The notes: generated from the letters alone by a model not told the origin. A DNA stretch of 64,000 nt from Hyphomicrobiales bacterium (GCA_027484655.1 JAIXSM010000028.1:87494-151493), one strand, 5' to 3'. Counted from the first letter of the stretch, positions 26,860-34,637 are shown. Translations and numbers: made by a program.

Positions 26860-28131
26860 ATGGAACAAAGTTCAGACCCGAAGCCACCACCCGTAGCAGC
26901 CAAGCCCTCCAAGCACGCACTCGATGGCGAGATCATCGTCGTGCACAAGGGCATCGCGATCTACAAGACGCACGCGTCCCCCTATTGGTTCGCGCGCATT
27001 CGAGATCCTCAAGCGCGCAAATACGTCGTCCGCTCGACCAAGGAAACGTCACGACTGAAAGCGCGGCAAGTGGCGGAAGAACTCGCGCGTGACATTCTCA
27101 GCCGCCAGAAAGCCACGCCACGGGAATTTTCTTTCAAATATTACGCAACGCGCTTCATCGAGAAAGGGCGGCGTCTGGTCGATACAGGCGAACGCAACGC
27201 CAATTACATCAGAACCACCAGACTTGTTCTCGACAATGATCAATGGGGACTGATGAAGCATTTTGAGGCTACCGACGTGCGAGACTTGCGCACGCGTCAC
27301 TGGGCTGAATATCTCGACAAGCTCGCGGGCAAGCGACCCGACCTGTCAGCGTCCACGAAGAATATGTTGGGTGCAACATTCAGAAACGTACTGAAGGTTG
27401 CACGTGACGATGGCGTCATCGACGCAGTTCCCGACACGCCGCGAACAAGACAGAAAGACAATCCGCGACCGTTCTTCAGATTCCATCCGCTGGTCGACAA
27501 AGACAAAGACACCTACAAGCTTCTGCTGGCTACAGCCAAGGCGATGGCGGAAAGCGGGACGGCTATTCGGGGTGTTGAGACGACCGACGAGCTGTACGAC
27601 CTGATTCTGTTTGTCACGCATTCATTCGTTCGACCAACGACAACAGAACTTTATGCGCTGCGACATGCTGACATTCAGATTGCGGACAAGCCCAAGCGAC
27701 TGTTGCTGACTGTGCGCAATGGCAAGACTGGCTACAGGATCGCTAATTCACTGGGAGCAGCCGTCAGCGTTTACCAGCGCATCAAGCAACGCAACCCCAA
27801 CGCCAAGGGCGAGGATTATCTGTTTTTGCCAAATTATCCCAACAGGCAAACAGCCGCGCGCATTATCCAGCGACAGTTCAACCAAGCGCTGGAGATCGCT
27901 GGCATCAAATTCGATCCCTACACCAATCAGGACCACAGCGTTTATTCGCTACGCCACACTGCGATCTGTATGAGGATCATTCTCAGCCACGGACAGGTAA
28001 ACGTGTTCAATCTGGCTAAGAACGCTGGGACAAGCGTTGAGCAGATTGAGCGCTTTTATGCGCGCAATCTGCCGCTGAGCGCTGAGATGGCGAGGAATCT
28101 ACAGACCTTTGGAGCGAATGAGCGGGAATGA
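26860..28131 (+). CDS. tyrosine-type site-specific integrase of the tRNA-Lys element
   Basis: 423 aa. The N-terminal half has arm-binding/SAM-like character (SKETSRLKARQVAEELARDIL, core-binding region near 100-200). The C-terminal catalytic domain shows the first Arg in HSFVRPTTTELYALRHADI, the S-L-R-H-T box near residue 363 and a candidate nucleophile Tyr in IERFYARN. It starts 83 bp inside the left attachment repeat and reads into the element, the classical int-beside-att arrangement. It should integrate and excise the 26.7-33.9 kb element at the tRNA-Lys gene. No excisionase is recognised with certainty; the small 54-aa protein or the RHH protein may serve. Confidence 0.92.
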   Translation: MEQSSDPKPPPVAAKPSKHALDGEIIVVHKGIAIYKTHASPYWFARIRDPQARKYVVRSTKETSRLKARQVAEELARDILSRQKATPREFSFKYYATRFIEKGRRLVDTGERNANYIRTTRLVLDNDQWGLMKHFEATDVRDLRTRHWAEYLDKLAGKRPDLSASTKNMLGATFRNVLKVARDDGVIDAVPDTPRTRQKDNPRPFFRFHPLVDKDKDTYKLLLATAKAMAESGTAIRGVETTDELYDLILFVTHSFVRPTTTELYALRHADIQIADKPKRLLLTVRNGKTGYRIANSLGAAVSVYQRIKQRNPNAKGEDYLFLPNYPNRQTAARIIQRQFNQALEIAGIKFDPYTNQDHSVYSLRHTAICMRIILSHGQVNVFNLAKNAGTSVEQIERFYARNLPLSAEMARNLQTFGANERE

Positions 28132-28156
28132 AAAAACCCAGCGCCGAAGCGCTGGG
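28131..28156 (-). terminator. Rho-independent terminator of the outer-membrane protein gene
   Basis: Read on the minus strand: CCCAGCGC-TTCG-GCGCTGGG followed by TTTTTT. An 8-bp GC-rich stem, tetraloop and T-run make it a strong terminator just after the porin-like gene. It may also stop the convergent integrase transcript less efficiently. Confidence 0.88.
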
Positions 28157-28187
28157 TCTGAGTCGCCTTCGCTCTCGCAGCGAAAGA

Positions 28188-28949
28188 TCAGTAACGGGCG
28201 ACTACAGGAGCTGAAGAGCCGCCGAAGCGGTAATTCAGCTTCACAGCAGCGACATGGCTGGACAGATCATTGCTAGCATTGATCGCCGCAACCGCGACGC
28301 CAGCTGTGTTATACTGCTGCTGATTACCAACGCTGAAATTGTAGTAGCTGTATTCCAGACCAAGGCTGAGGTTATTTGTAAAGGCGTACTCAAGCCCTGC
28401 CCCAAGAACAAAGCCACCCACCTGTTTCGTGGACTGCCCGAGAATTGCACCTGTCGCGATCAGGATATTCTCGTAATGCAGTTCTGTGCTCGCGTATCCA
28501 GCCTTAGCATACGCAAGATACCGCCCAAAAGCGTAACCGACACTGCCTGAAACAGACCAAATATTACCAACCTCAGACAAGCGATGACGGGGCGTGGCGG
28601 CTAGATCTGTTCGCGTTTGGTCGTCTGCGTTGCGGAAAGAGAAAGCCGCTTCGATGCCCAGATACAGATTGCTCTGGAACTGATAGCGAGCACCAATCTG
28701 AGCGCCACCAAGGAACCCATTTGGGTTGTTTGAAAACGTTTCGCCCGTCGCAGCGCCGCCCTCAAGATGCATAAAAGAGGAGTCGGTCCATGCAAAGCCA
28801 ACGTTGCCGCCGACATAGAAACCACTCCAATTTGCCGCGGCGACCATCACTGGCGCAGGCGCGGCAGCTGCACCGCGCTTCGGAAGATCAGCGGCGAGTG
28901 CGCCAAACGGAAGCGTAACCATAGCAGCAGCGGCAAGAAGTTTTTTCAT
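28188..28949 (-). CDS. Omp25/31-like outer membrane beta-barrel protein
   Basis: 253 aa from the ATG at 28949; the longer frame upstream is unlikely because the signal peptide begins here: MKKLLAAAAMVTLPFGALA, cleaved before ADLPKR. The mature N-terminus then reads NWSGFYVGGNVGFAW, typical of rhizobial Omp25/31-type small porins. Alternating strands end in LNYRFGGSSAPVVARY with a C-terminal aromatic residue as needed for barrel assembly. Residence in an integrated element is notable; it could alter the cell surface or simply be a captured gene. Own promoter and strong terminator. Confidence 0.88.
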   Translation of the reverse strand: MKKLLAAAAMVTLPFGALAADLPKRGAAAAPAPVMVAAANWSGFYVGGNVGFAWTDSSFMHLEGGAATGETFSNNPNGFLGGAQIGARYQFQSNLYLGIEAAFSFRNADDQTRTDLAATPRHRLSEVGNIWSVSGSVGYAFGRYLAYAKAGYASTELHYENILIATGAILGQSTKQVGGFVLGAGLEYAFTNNLSLGLEYSYYNFSVGNQQQYNTAGVAVAAINASNDLSSHVAAVKLNYRFGGSSAPVVARY

Positions 28950-29064
28950 TGATTCGAACCTTGTGTACCCATTTCGGATACAGGAGACTAGCATAAGCTG
29001 AATTATGCTGAAACTAGGCAATTTATGAGGTGATGGGATGTTACGATCCTAAAATATTCACTAA

Positions 29065-29658
29065 CTACACCACCTCCACCACACGTCTCTTCGCGTCCTC
29101 ACTCCCCTCTATGTATCGCTGCGTTGTTCCCAGCGCTGAGTGACCCGCTAAGAGCTGAACATCCCTCAGCGACCCACCTACCGAACTGATTTTCCTTGCC
29201 CATCCCGTAATCGCTGTTCGCCGCCCGCTGTGGGACGAAGCGCCCTGGAACCCCAGCGCACGGTACCAGCCAGCGAACTTGTTCACGACCGCGTAGGATG
29301 AGGTGCTGGCTGAGCGTTCGGTGGTCACGACATAGGGGCTGGGGCGCAGCTGAGACTGAGCCAGCGGCATCCACCGCTCAAGCGCGACTTTGAGATCCTT
29401 GCTCAGCGGAATGATTCGCCCGCCTCGTTTCCCTTTGGACGCATCGTTGGTCAGGTGAATAGCCTCGCCCAAGCGCCCCTCAGCGTCCGTCAGCATTTCC
29501 CACTTGAGCGAAGCAATTTCTTTCGCGCGTAAACCTGCTTTGAGTGACAGCAGAAAGATCACGCGGTCGCGCTCAGGATGTCGAGTTGTGGACAGGTAAG
29601 CCAGCACGGCTTCGATTTGCCCCTTTGATAGAATTTTAGCTTGTTTGCCGAGGCTCAT
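29065..29658 (-). CDS. short tyrosine recombinase, catalytic domain only
   Basis: 197 aa from the ATG at 29658 (GGAG upstream); a GTG at 29673 is an alternative. Almost entirely a tyrosine recombinase catalytic domain: first Arg in KAGLRAKEIASLKW, then SSHSGRRTAITGW (His-x-x-Arg), GHSALGTTQRYIEG with His and nucleophile Tyr near 183. It lacks a full N-terminal core-binding domain. Such short integrases occur in rhizobial elements. It may be a second recombinase for the same element or the relic of another insertion. Confidence 0.85.
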   Translation of the reverse strand: MSLGKQAKILSKGQIEAVLAYLSTTRHPERDRVIFLLSLKAGLRAKEIASLKWEMLTDAEGRLGEAIHLTNDASKGKRGGRIIPLSKDLKVALERWMPLAQSQLRPSPYVVTTERSASTSSYAVVNKFAGWYRALGFQGASSHSGRRTAITGWARKISSVGGSLRDVQLLAGHSALGTTQRYIEGSEDAKRRVVEVV

Positions 29659-29892
29659 GGGTGCGGTCTCCACTCGGTATATTTCACAATCGATAGCTGC
29701 AAATATAACGGGTCGAGGATTTCGCGGCTAGGGCGAAAACCAGAAAATGACGCATAAACAATCGCTTACGAGAATTCGGTATAAAATGAATATTTTGAAA
29801 CGAGTTCGGCGGATGACAGAACTTCTGCCCTCGCGAAACGGAACGGTTGTGCTAGCTTTTCCCCAGGAGGCTACACAGGGAGGGTTACCGCG

Positions 29893-30786
29893 ATGGCAAA
29901 AGCCACTAAGCAGACAAAACATTTGACGATGCCAGCAGATTTGGTCCCTGTTGGCGACAACGCGGTCGCCACGCTGGACGAGGAACTCGCGCAAGCAATT
30001 TTCAAACACCACGCATCAACTGCTGAGAACATTGCATACAAAGCTATGTATGCTTCGGCGATCAAAAAAGCCCACAGCAACTCGCAGACCGATGCGATGA
30101 GCGACACTTTCAAGACTTGGTACAAAAAATTCAAACTGGATCGCGCATACGTCAGCCCCAAAAATTTCCAGCACTGGGTAAAAGCTGGTCAAGCCATCGA
30201 AAGACATCGCAAACTCTTCGGCGAAGACCTTATCGATCTTCCGTTACAACGCGGCATATCGGCGATGGAAGAATTGAGCGGATGGTCTGATGCTGAGGTC
30301 AAACTCGCGATGGAACATGCGTGGAAGCGCGACAATCTATCGACAACGATTGACGATCTCAGAAAAGCGCATGGCACGAAGCCGAAAAAGCCAGTGATTC
30401 ATGCGCATGCTACGGCTGGTTCGTTGAAGTCGTGGAAGGAAGCGTGGACAAACCCGCAAGCGAAAGCAGCTAAAGACACCCACAAGATCGAATTTATTCA
30501 AATTCGCGCGGCAAATGACCTTCTCTATTTCAATAGGCGAACCGCAGCGCATGAAGGTAAGACAACACTGTCAGCACTTGAATCTGCACAAGTCGAGCTT
30601 CTACGAGTGTTGGCTCAATTTGAGAAAGATGGTCACATTAAAATTATAAGTGGCTTTGAAACTTTAAAGTCGCGCTTTGAATCGAAAGAGCGAGTTGCGA
30701 AAGAAGCCGCCGAAAAAGCGAACGCAAAAAAAAAGCCCGTTGTGAAGAAATCGAAAAGAAACTCGAAAGTGCAGAAGCAGAAATAG
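29893..30786 (+). CDS. unknown protein of the integrated element, 297 aa
   Basis: ATG preceded by GGGAGGG. No family recognised. Seen: a mostly helical charged protein, a GWSDAEVKLAMEHAW helix around residue 135, and a strongly basic C-terminal tail (K/R-rich from about 265, with AEKANAKKKP and KKSKRNSK), suggesting nucleic-acid contact or poor globularity. Base composition is clearly lower in GC than the chromosomal flanks. Its last base overlaps the GTG of the next gene, so the two are translated together. It could be a replication, packaging or defence component; nothing in the sequence decides. Confidence 0.7.
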   Translation: MAKATKQTKHLTMPADLVPVGDNAVATLDEELAQAIFKHHASTAENIAYKAMYASAIKKAHSNSQTDAMSDTFKTWYKKFKLDRAYVSPKNFQHWVKAGQAIERHRKLFGEDLIDLPLQRGISAMEELSGWSDAEVKLAMEHAWKRDNLSTTIDDLRKAHGTKPKKPVIHAHATAGSLKSWKEAWTNPQAKAAKDTHKIEFIQIRAANDLLYFNRRTAAHEGKTTLSALESAQVELLRVLAQFEKDGHIKIISGFETLKSRFESKERVAKEAAEKANAKKKPVVKKSKRNSKVQKQK

Positions 30787-31283
30787 TGAAAACAGCCTGC
30801 ATAGAGGTTGCCAGCAAGGTCAATGTCCTTGTTGGCAACTATGTCCGATATGTGATGGGAGCGAAGGGCATCACGAAGAAAGGGAGCCTAAATCAAAAGG
30901 CATTAAATAAATATGGGTTTCATTGGGATGAGCTCTATAGCTGGAAATCAGAGATAAAAGGAAGCCAACAGCATATAGACGGAATGATTGATGTGGTTGT
31001 GGGACTGCTTGGCGATATGTCTGAAAGTGAATTCCACACAGAGTTATTGCTTCCAGCAATCGCTAGGGCGCAGGAGAAATTCGACAAACTGGAAAAAGAA
31101 CGCGAGGATTTACTGAGCCAATTTGCCCATGAACCTTGGGCAGCACACCGCCTGAGAGATATTAAGAAACTTAAGCGCGCTAAAAAGCGAAATGCCAAAT
31201 CCTCGGAAGGTCTCCTTGGCGCGAGGCTATCTAGTGAAAGAATTGCGAATAAATCAAAATTTGCCAGTTTTAAACACGAGTAG
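30786..31283 (+). CDS. unknown protein of the integrated element, 165 aa
   Basis: Starts with GTG sharing one base with the TAG of the preceding gene. No recognised family. It opens MKTACIEVASKVNVLVGNYV. A long helical, possibly coiled-coil segment spans about 88-110 (IARAQEKFDKLEKEREDLL), followed by a basic region (RDIKKLKRAKKRN). Tight coupling implies it works with the 297-aa protein, as partner or immunity/regulator. AT-rich composition as in its neighbour. Confidence 0.65.
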   Translation: MKTACIEVASKVNVLVGNYVRYVMGAKGITKKGSLNQKALNKYGFHWDELYSWKSEIKGSQQHIDGMIDVVVGLLGDMSESEFHTELLLPAIARAQEKFDKLEKEREDLLSQFAHEPWAAHRLRDIKKLKRAKKRNAKSSEGLLGARLSSERIANKSKFASFKHE

Positions 31284-31298
31284 CGGTCTTTGTGAAAA

Positions 31299-31523
31299 CT
31301 ACTTATCAGTAAAAATCACGACGTAGACCTTTTTCGCCTTCGCTAATTTGGTAGCTTCACGATTTAGGTCCGTGAGGTTCTTGCGGACCACATCGTCTTT
31401 GATGTCCTTATGAATTTCGAGTTTCTGAATAACTTTCTTACTTGCCATATTGAATTCGGTCATGAGCTTGTAGTCTCCATATTTCGCAACAAGTGAATGG
31501 CTTACCGTTCCAAGGCGGCGCAT
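31299..31523 (-). CDS. small unknown protein, 74 aa
   Basis: Frame open from 31595, but its first part would overlap the ribbon-helix-helix gene. The ATG at 31523, seven bases after that gene's stop, is preferred although no ribosome site is evident; translation may be coupled. Basic and helical, ending in the hydrophobic strand KKVYVVIFTDK. Possibly the partner in a small regulatory or toxin-antitoxin pair with the RHH protein. No family recognised. Confidence 0.45.
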   Translation of the reverse strand: MRRLGTVSHSLVAKYGDYKLMTEFNMASKKVIQKLEIHKDIKDDVVRKNLTDLNREATKLAKAKKVYVVIFTDK

Positions 31524-31530
31524 AAAAGTA

Positions 31531-31758
31531 TTATCTGGACGTATCAGAATAATTTTGCCCCAGCGCACCATGAATAAGTCGATCAGCAACTTCACGTTCG
31601 ACTTCGATGGCGATGTTGATGTTTCGCTGAATAGATTGTCGAACGAATTGACTGAAGGACATTTGCATTATTTGCGCAGCTTCTTCGGCTTCGGCTCTTA
31701 GCTGCGGCGAGCATCTGAATGTCGTTGTTTCTGTCAGATCCTTTTCATATCGTCTCAT
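31531..31758 (-). CDS. ribbon-helix-helix-type DNA-binding protein
   Basis: 75 aa. The N-terminal strand TTTFRCSPQLRAEAEEAAQIMQ followed by SFSQFVRQSIQRNI has the beta-alpha-alpha pattern of Arc/CopG/MetJ-like regulators, where the strand inserts into DNA and S-x-x-x-F-V begins helix B. Its ATG overlaps the stop of the 54-aa gene upstream (ATGA). In mobile elements such proteins are typical copy-number regulators, relaxosome accessory factors or antitoxins; the Rep-like gene nearby favours the first. Confidence 0.7.
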   Translation of the reverse strand: MRRYEKDLTETTTFRCSPQLRAEAEEAAQIMQMSFSQFVRQSIQRNINIAIEVEREVADRLIHGALGQNYSDTSR

Positions 31759-31919
31759 TGGCTGTCCTTTTCGTAATTGGATTGGGTTACGCTATCTCTG
31801 GATTTGGATGTCGACTTGCATTCATCATTCAAATTTAATATGCGCTGGCAGATTATTGAGTCCTCATCATCGTCTAGAAGCATCATGAGCAATTGAATTT
31901 CTTGTTCTTTAGTGAGCAT
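31755..31919 (-). CDS. small acidic protein, 54 aa
   Basis: ATG at 31919 preceded by AGGAAAC at ideal distance, TGA overlapping the RHH start by four bases. The N-terminal helix MLTKEQEIQLLMMLLDDDED is acidic and amphipathic; the C-terminus is polar. It is too short for family assignment. Ribosome site and translational coupling make it likely real; it may regulate or assist the RHH protein. Confidence 0.6.
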   Translation of the reverse strand: MLTKEQEIQLLMMLLDDDEDSIICQRILNLNDECKSTSKSRDSVTQSNYEKDSQ

Positions 31920-32034
31920 TTGCTGTTTCCTTTATTAGATAATAGAATTAGAAGCGCATCCACGGAAATCGCAGATACGTGATGAATTTTAATATGCTCG
32001 ATTTCTCAGAGACAGCAGTGTCAATCTAAGTGCA

Positions 32035-32526
32035 TCAGAACAAAATAATTGAATCGAGTCCGTATCGTGAATTGTATTTTTGTGTGGCGATGTTTGAGCT
32101 TGTGTCTTCGATGTATATATTTGTCGATGTAATCCAGCGGTTCTTATTCGCAAAATCGCGGATGAATTTCGAAAAGTCAGATTGCTGGGATTCTGATGGA
32201 ATCTCTATCTGGCAATGAACATGACGATGCGGGCGGGTGTGGAGCGCTGCTGTGAAAGCGATTTCTTTTACATTTCCGCGTTCTGTTGAGCTACCAGCAC
32301 GCTTCTTTCGCGACGCATTTCCAAAGGCATATTGGTTCAGTTTACGTTGCAGCAGGCGAAGCGTCTTCTGAATGGTTTCTTGAGTGCAAGCTTCGACCTC
32401 GTTGTCGATTACAATGTGAGAACGGAACGATAGGACCACGTTCAGTGACTGCTTGGCGTCAAATCGACTTGCCAAAAATTCATCGAAAATATTTTGGATG
32501 CGTGGACTGGTTGATGAGGTCATCAT
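32035..32526 (-). CDS. candidate HUH-endonuclease (Rep-type) protein, 163 aa
   Basis: Not certain but suggestive. It has a beta strand NVVLSFRSHIV that could be HUH motif 1, then RKLNQYAFGNASRKKRAG as in plasmid Rep proteins (R-L-N...F-G-N). The PHRHVHCQIEIP segment (H-x-H with hydrophobic flanks) looks like motif 2. A C-terminal ATQKYNSRYGLDS could supply the motif 3 tyrosine. At 163 aa it would be the bare nicking domain without helicase. ATGs at 32526 and 32523, no ribosome site. It would nick DNA for rolling-circle replication or mobilisation of the element. A 9-bp stem-loop lies 53 bp upstream. Confidence 0.5.
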   Translation of the reverse strand: MMTSSTSPRIQNIFDEFLASRFDAKQSLNVVLSFRSHIVIDNEVEACTQETIQKTLRLLQRKLNQYAFGNASRKKRAGSSTERGNVKEIAFTAALHTRPHRHVHCQIEIPSESQQSDFSKFIRDFANKNRWITSTNIYIEDTSSNIATQKYNSRYGLDSIILF

Positions 32527-32578
32527 GAAGTTATTTATAAATGTGCAATACTTGGAAATACGAGTGAATACGGGGTCA

Positions 32579-32614
32579 ATTCCCTCGCTATGCGATGAGC
32601 CCTAACGAGGGAAT
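32579..32614. other. stem-loop upstream of the Rep-like gene, possible origin
   Basis: Perfect 9-bp inverted repeat ATTCCCTCG / CGAGGGAAT with an 18-nt loop, in an otherwise AT-rich non-coding stretch 53 bp before the Rep-like start. Rolling-circle origins commonly present the nick site in such a loop. It could instead be a terminator-like hairpin or an operator. Confidence 0.4.
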
Positions 32615-32625
32615 GTAGCAGATGA

Positions 32626-32663
32626 TCAAGCCGCTTTCCGTTTGGGAATGGCTCTGCCGAATA
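32626..32663. repeat. 38-bp direct repeat, left copy (remnant gene tail)
   Basis: Identical to 33140-33177, which is the 3' end of the 145-aa gene. On the minus strand this copy still encodes F-G-R-A-I-P-K-R-K-A-A-stop but is preceded by unrelated sequence. It is therefore a leftover of a second gene copy or of a recombination event. Confidence 0.85.
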
Positions 32664-32679
32664 AACGCTTATGAGGCGC

Positions 32680-33006
32680 TCAGTTGCCCTTCGAAGGCGC
32701 AATTTTGCTAAGCAGATGCGCGGGCATTTCGTTCCTGTCGATGGCTCGATTTTGGCTTACTGAAAAGCGGCTCCACGCGGTCCTGTACCACGGCTCGTCT
32801 GTGAAGGATCCCGAGCGGGTTTCAGGAGCTTTAGCCTTGCTCGCCAATTTGTCGACCGCTGACTTTGAGCGAGTCTTCTTAGACTGAGCTATTTTCGCGC
32901 TAGCTTTTATCGCGAAAATCTTAGGCTCATTTGCTGCGATCTTTTCGGGGCTCTTGCGCCTACCGACGCCGTTTGCGCAACTAGCAGAACGTGACTTTGT
33001 GATCAT
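32680..33006 (-). CDS. unknown basic protein, 108 aa
   Basis: Start at 33006 with AAGGG about ten bases upstream. Lysine- and arginine-rich, low-complexity N-terminal two thirds (KKTRSKSAVDKLASKAKAP), then a WYRTAWSRFSVSQNRAI segment. No family recognised; it could be a small DNA-binding protein of the element, or a chance frame. It lies downstream of the 145-aa gene on the same strand. Confidence 0.4.
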   Translation of the reverse strand: MITKSRSASCANGVGRRKSPEKIAANEPKIFAIKASAKIAQSKKTRSKSAVDKLASKAKAPETRSGSFTDEPWYRTAWSRFSVSQNRAIDRNEMPAHLLSKIAPSKGN

Positions 33007-33139
33007 GCTCTAATCCCTTGCGCCCTTCATATGCAGAAACGGCTCACCATGATGGTTCGCTTTATCGCGCTTGTCGGTGAAGGGTTAAAGACACATTGCG
33101 CAGCAGGGCGGCGCGTGGTCCACGCCGCCCATTGGGGCG

Positions 33140-33577
33140 TCAAGCCGCTTTCCGTTTGGGAATGGCTCTGCCGAATACCCCAGTGGCAGCTTCCAGGGCG
33201 GCGTCCAGCTCACCAGCTTTCGCAGCCGCTATCAGCGTCTCAAGGACAGCCGCTAGCCGCTCTTGTGAGCCAACCACTATACCCGCCTTGCCCTTTTCCA
33301 GCTCAAGGGTCCTGGGACCGCTGCGCAAGATCAGGACGAGGGCGCCGTTCACGTCCATCCGCCACCACGGGCGGACGCGCTTGCGGATTTCCACAAGAGC
33401 CTTGCTACCCCCGCTGGTCGCCTTCCATCGGTGAACAACGGGCGCGTAGGTGCGATCCTGAGCCAGCTTGAGCTGTTCCTCCAGACGGTCGACTATTTTC
33501 TGGCGGCGAATGAGTTTCGGATTGCGCGCGACATGCGGAGTGCTGACGGTCAGCGTGAGGGACTTAAGATGAGACAT
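33140..33577 (-). CDS. small protein, DUF6641-like by eye, 145 aa
   Basis: Excellent ribosome site (GGAGAACAGCCC-ATG). Starts MSHLKSLTLTVSTP. Contains KIVDRLEEQLKLAQDRTY, a VRPWWRMDVNGALVLILRSG core and the C-terminal helix AAKAGELDAALEAATG. The arrangement resembles small element-borne proteins grouped as DUF6641, but this is recalled from pattern and not searched. Function unknown. It is the last gene before the right attachment site, 276 bp away. Confidence 0.65.
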   Translation of the reverse strand: MSHLKSLTLTVSTPHVARNPKLIRRQKIVDRLEEQLKLAQDRTYAPVVHRWKATSGGSKALVEIRKRVRPWWRMDVNGALVLILRSGPRTLELEKGKAGIVVGSQERLAAVLETLIAAAKAGELDAALEAATGVFGRAIPKRKAA

Positions 33578-33772
33578 GGGCTGTTCTCCTTCGATTGAGT
33601 GAACAGCAATCCCATTTAAATGGCATAGAATAGGAAATAAAGCGCAAAACCAGAAAGCGAATGGGCGAAAAAGCCTTTTTCATTTCCAATGGAAACGAGC
33701 GATCCAAAGCTAAGACAAAGCGACGGACCGCCGCCATAAAGCAAAGACCAAGCCTGTGAGACCCGACTTTGA

Positions 33773-33789
33773 GTTTATAACGGTTTATA
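33773..33789. other. candidate integrase arm-type sites, right end
   Basis: GTTTATA at 33773 and 33783, then ACTTTTCC. This mirrors the GTTTATA pair and CCTTTTCC inside the left end, though the spacing is 10 rather than 13 bp. It lies 65 bp inside the right attachment repeat. Confidence 0.5.
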
Positions 33790-33853
33790 ACTTTTCCCGC
33801 AGTAACGGACGGCTCTAGCTGAACTAGAGATAACCGTCTGACTTTGGTGGCTT

Positions 33854-33934
<81 letters not shown>

Positions 33935-34050
33935 ATCGAAACTGCAACGGCGGCAAGCGCCGCTGCGGATGACGGGCATGTACCAAAGCCCGCCGGTTGT
34001 GTCCAGCGTGTTCGTCGCACTGGCGCAAGGAAATTTCGGCGCGGCTCCGA

Positions 34051-34488
34051 TTACGAGGCGGGCGCTGCGGCGCGCGGTCTCACGGTCCGGCCGCGAGGCT
34101 CCGGTCGCGGCTTTGGCAGCGGATTCAAGACCGCTGAAACAGGGTTGGGCACATGCTCAAGGGTTGATCCTGTGGCCGCGTCCACACCCATTCCGATGAT
34201 GCCGCCCGCAATCACGTTGCCTGCGAAGCCCGCCGCCCCGGCGCCGGCCACCTGCGTGCGCACAGGGATGGTCTGGTCCTCGTATCCCTCTTTCGAGAAC
34301 ACGACGGAGAATTCGTCCTTGCGCGACATCTGCAGGGTGCATGGCGTGGTGCACTGATGGCCCATGGACGTGCGGACCGTCGCCCCGGTCGGCTCGGAGA
34401 CGATCTGCACCTGACTGGTGGTTCCGCGAGTAACCGTCGCGCAGCCGCCAAGCGCGGCGATGGCCACCGCTGCAATAAACACCCTCAT
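34051..34488 (-). CDS. lipoprotein with PEGA-like domain
   Basis: 145 aa from the ATG at 34488, chosen because the signal sequence MRVFIAAVAIAALGGC begins there and ends in a lipobox (L-G-G-C). The mature part has SEPTGATVRTSMGHQCTTPC and FSVVFSKEGYEDQTI, the proline/glycine beta pattern of PEGA domains. A glycine-rich hydrophobic stretch GAAGFAGNVIAGGIIGMG follows, then a Pro/Arg-rich tail. Probably anchored in the outer or inner membrane with envelope-related function. Isolated gene between the tRNA and leuA. Confidence 0.8.
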   Translation of the reverse strand: MRVFIAAVAIAALGGCATVTRGTTSQVQIVSEPTGATVRTSMGHQCTTPCTLQMSRKDEFSVVFSKEGYEDQTIPVRTQVAGAGAAGFAGNVIAGGIIGMGVDAATGSTLEHVPNPVSAVLNPLPKPRPEPRGRTVRPRAAAPAS

Positions 34489-34581
34489 CACACCATTCCC
34501 CCAAGCGTTAGCTTGGCCGAGAATGGGCGCATGCGGATGTAGAGTCAATGCGAGGTAAATGCTGATGACAGCGGCGCGCTG

Positions 34582-34612
34582 CAAAAGAAAAGGCCGCCCC
34601 TAGGGCGGCCTT
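34582..34612 (-). terminator. Rho-independent terminator of leuA
   Basis: Read on the minus strand: AAGGCCGCCC-TA-GGGGCGGCCTT then TTCTTTT. Very stable stem plus T-rich tail, 26 bp after the leuA stop. Confidence 0.88.
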
Positions 34613-34637
34613 GCGTCGTCCAGTGTGTCACGCCCTG

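Noticed and set aside
30016..30552. Minus-strand frames within the 297-aa element gene
   Set aside because: Short shadows of a longer plus-strand gene with a good ribosome site and coupled partner.
32286..32528. Plus-strand 80-codon frame opposite the Rep-like gene
   Set aside because: Antisense to the better frame, with no ribosome site and no motif.
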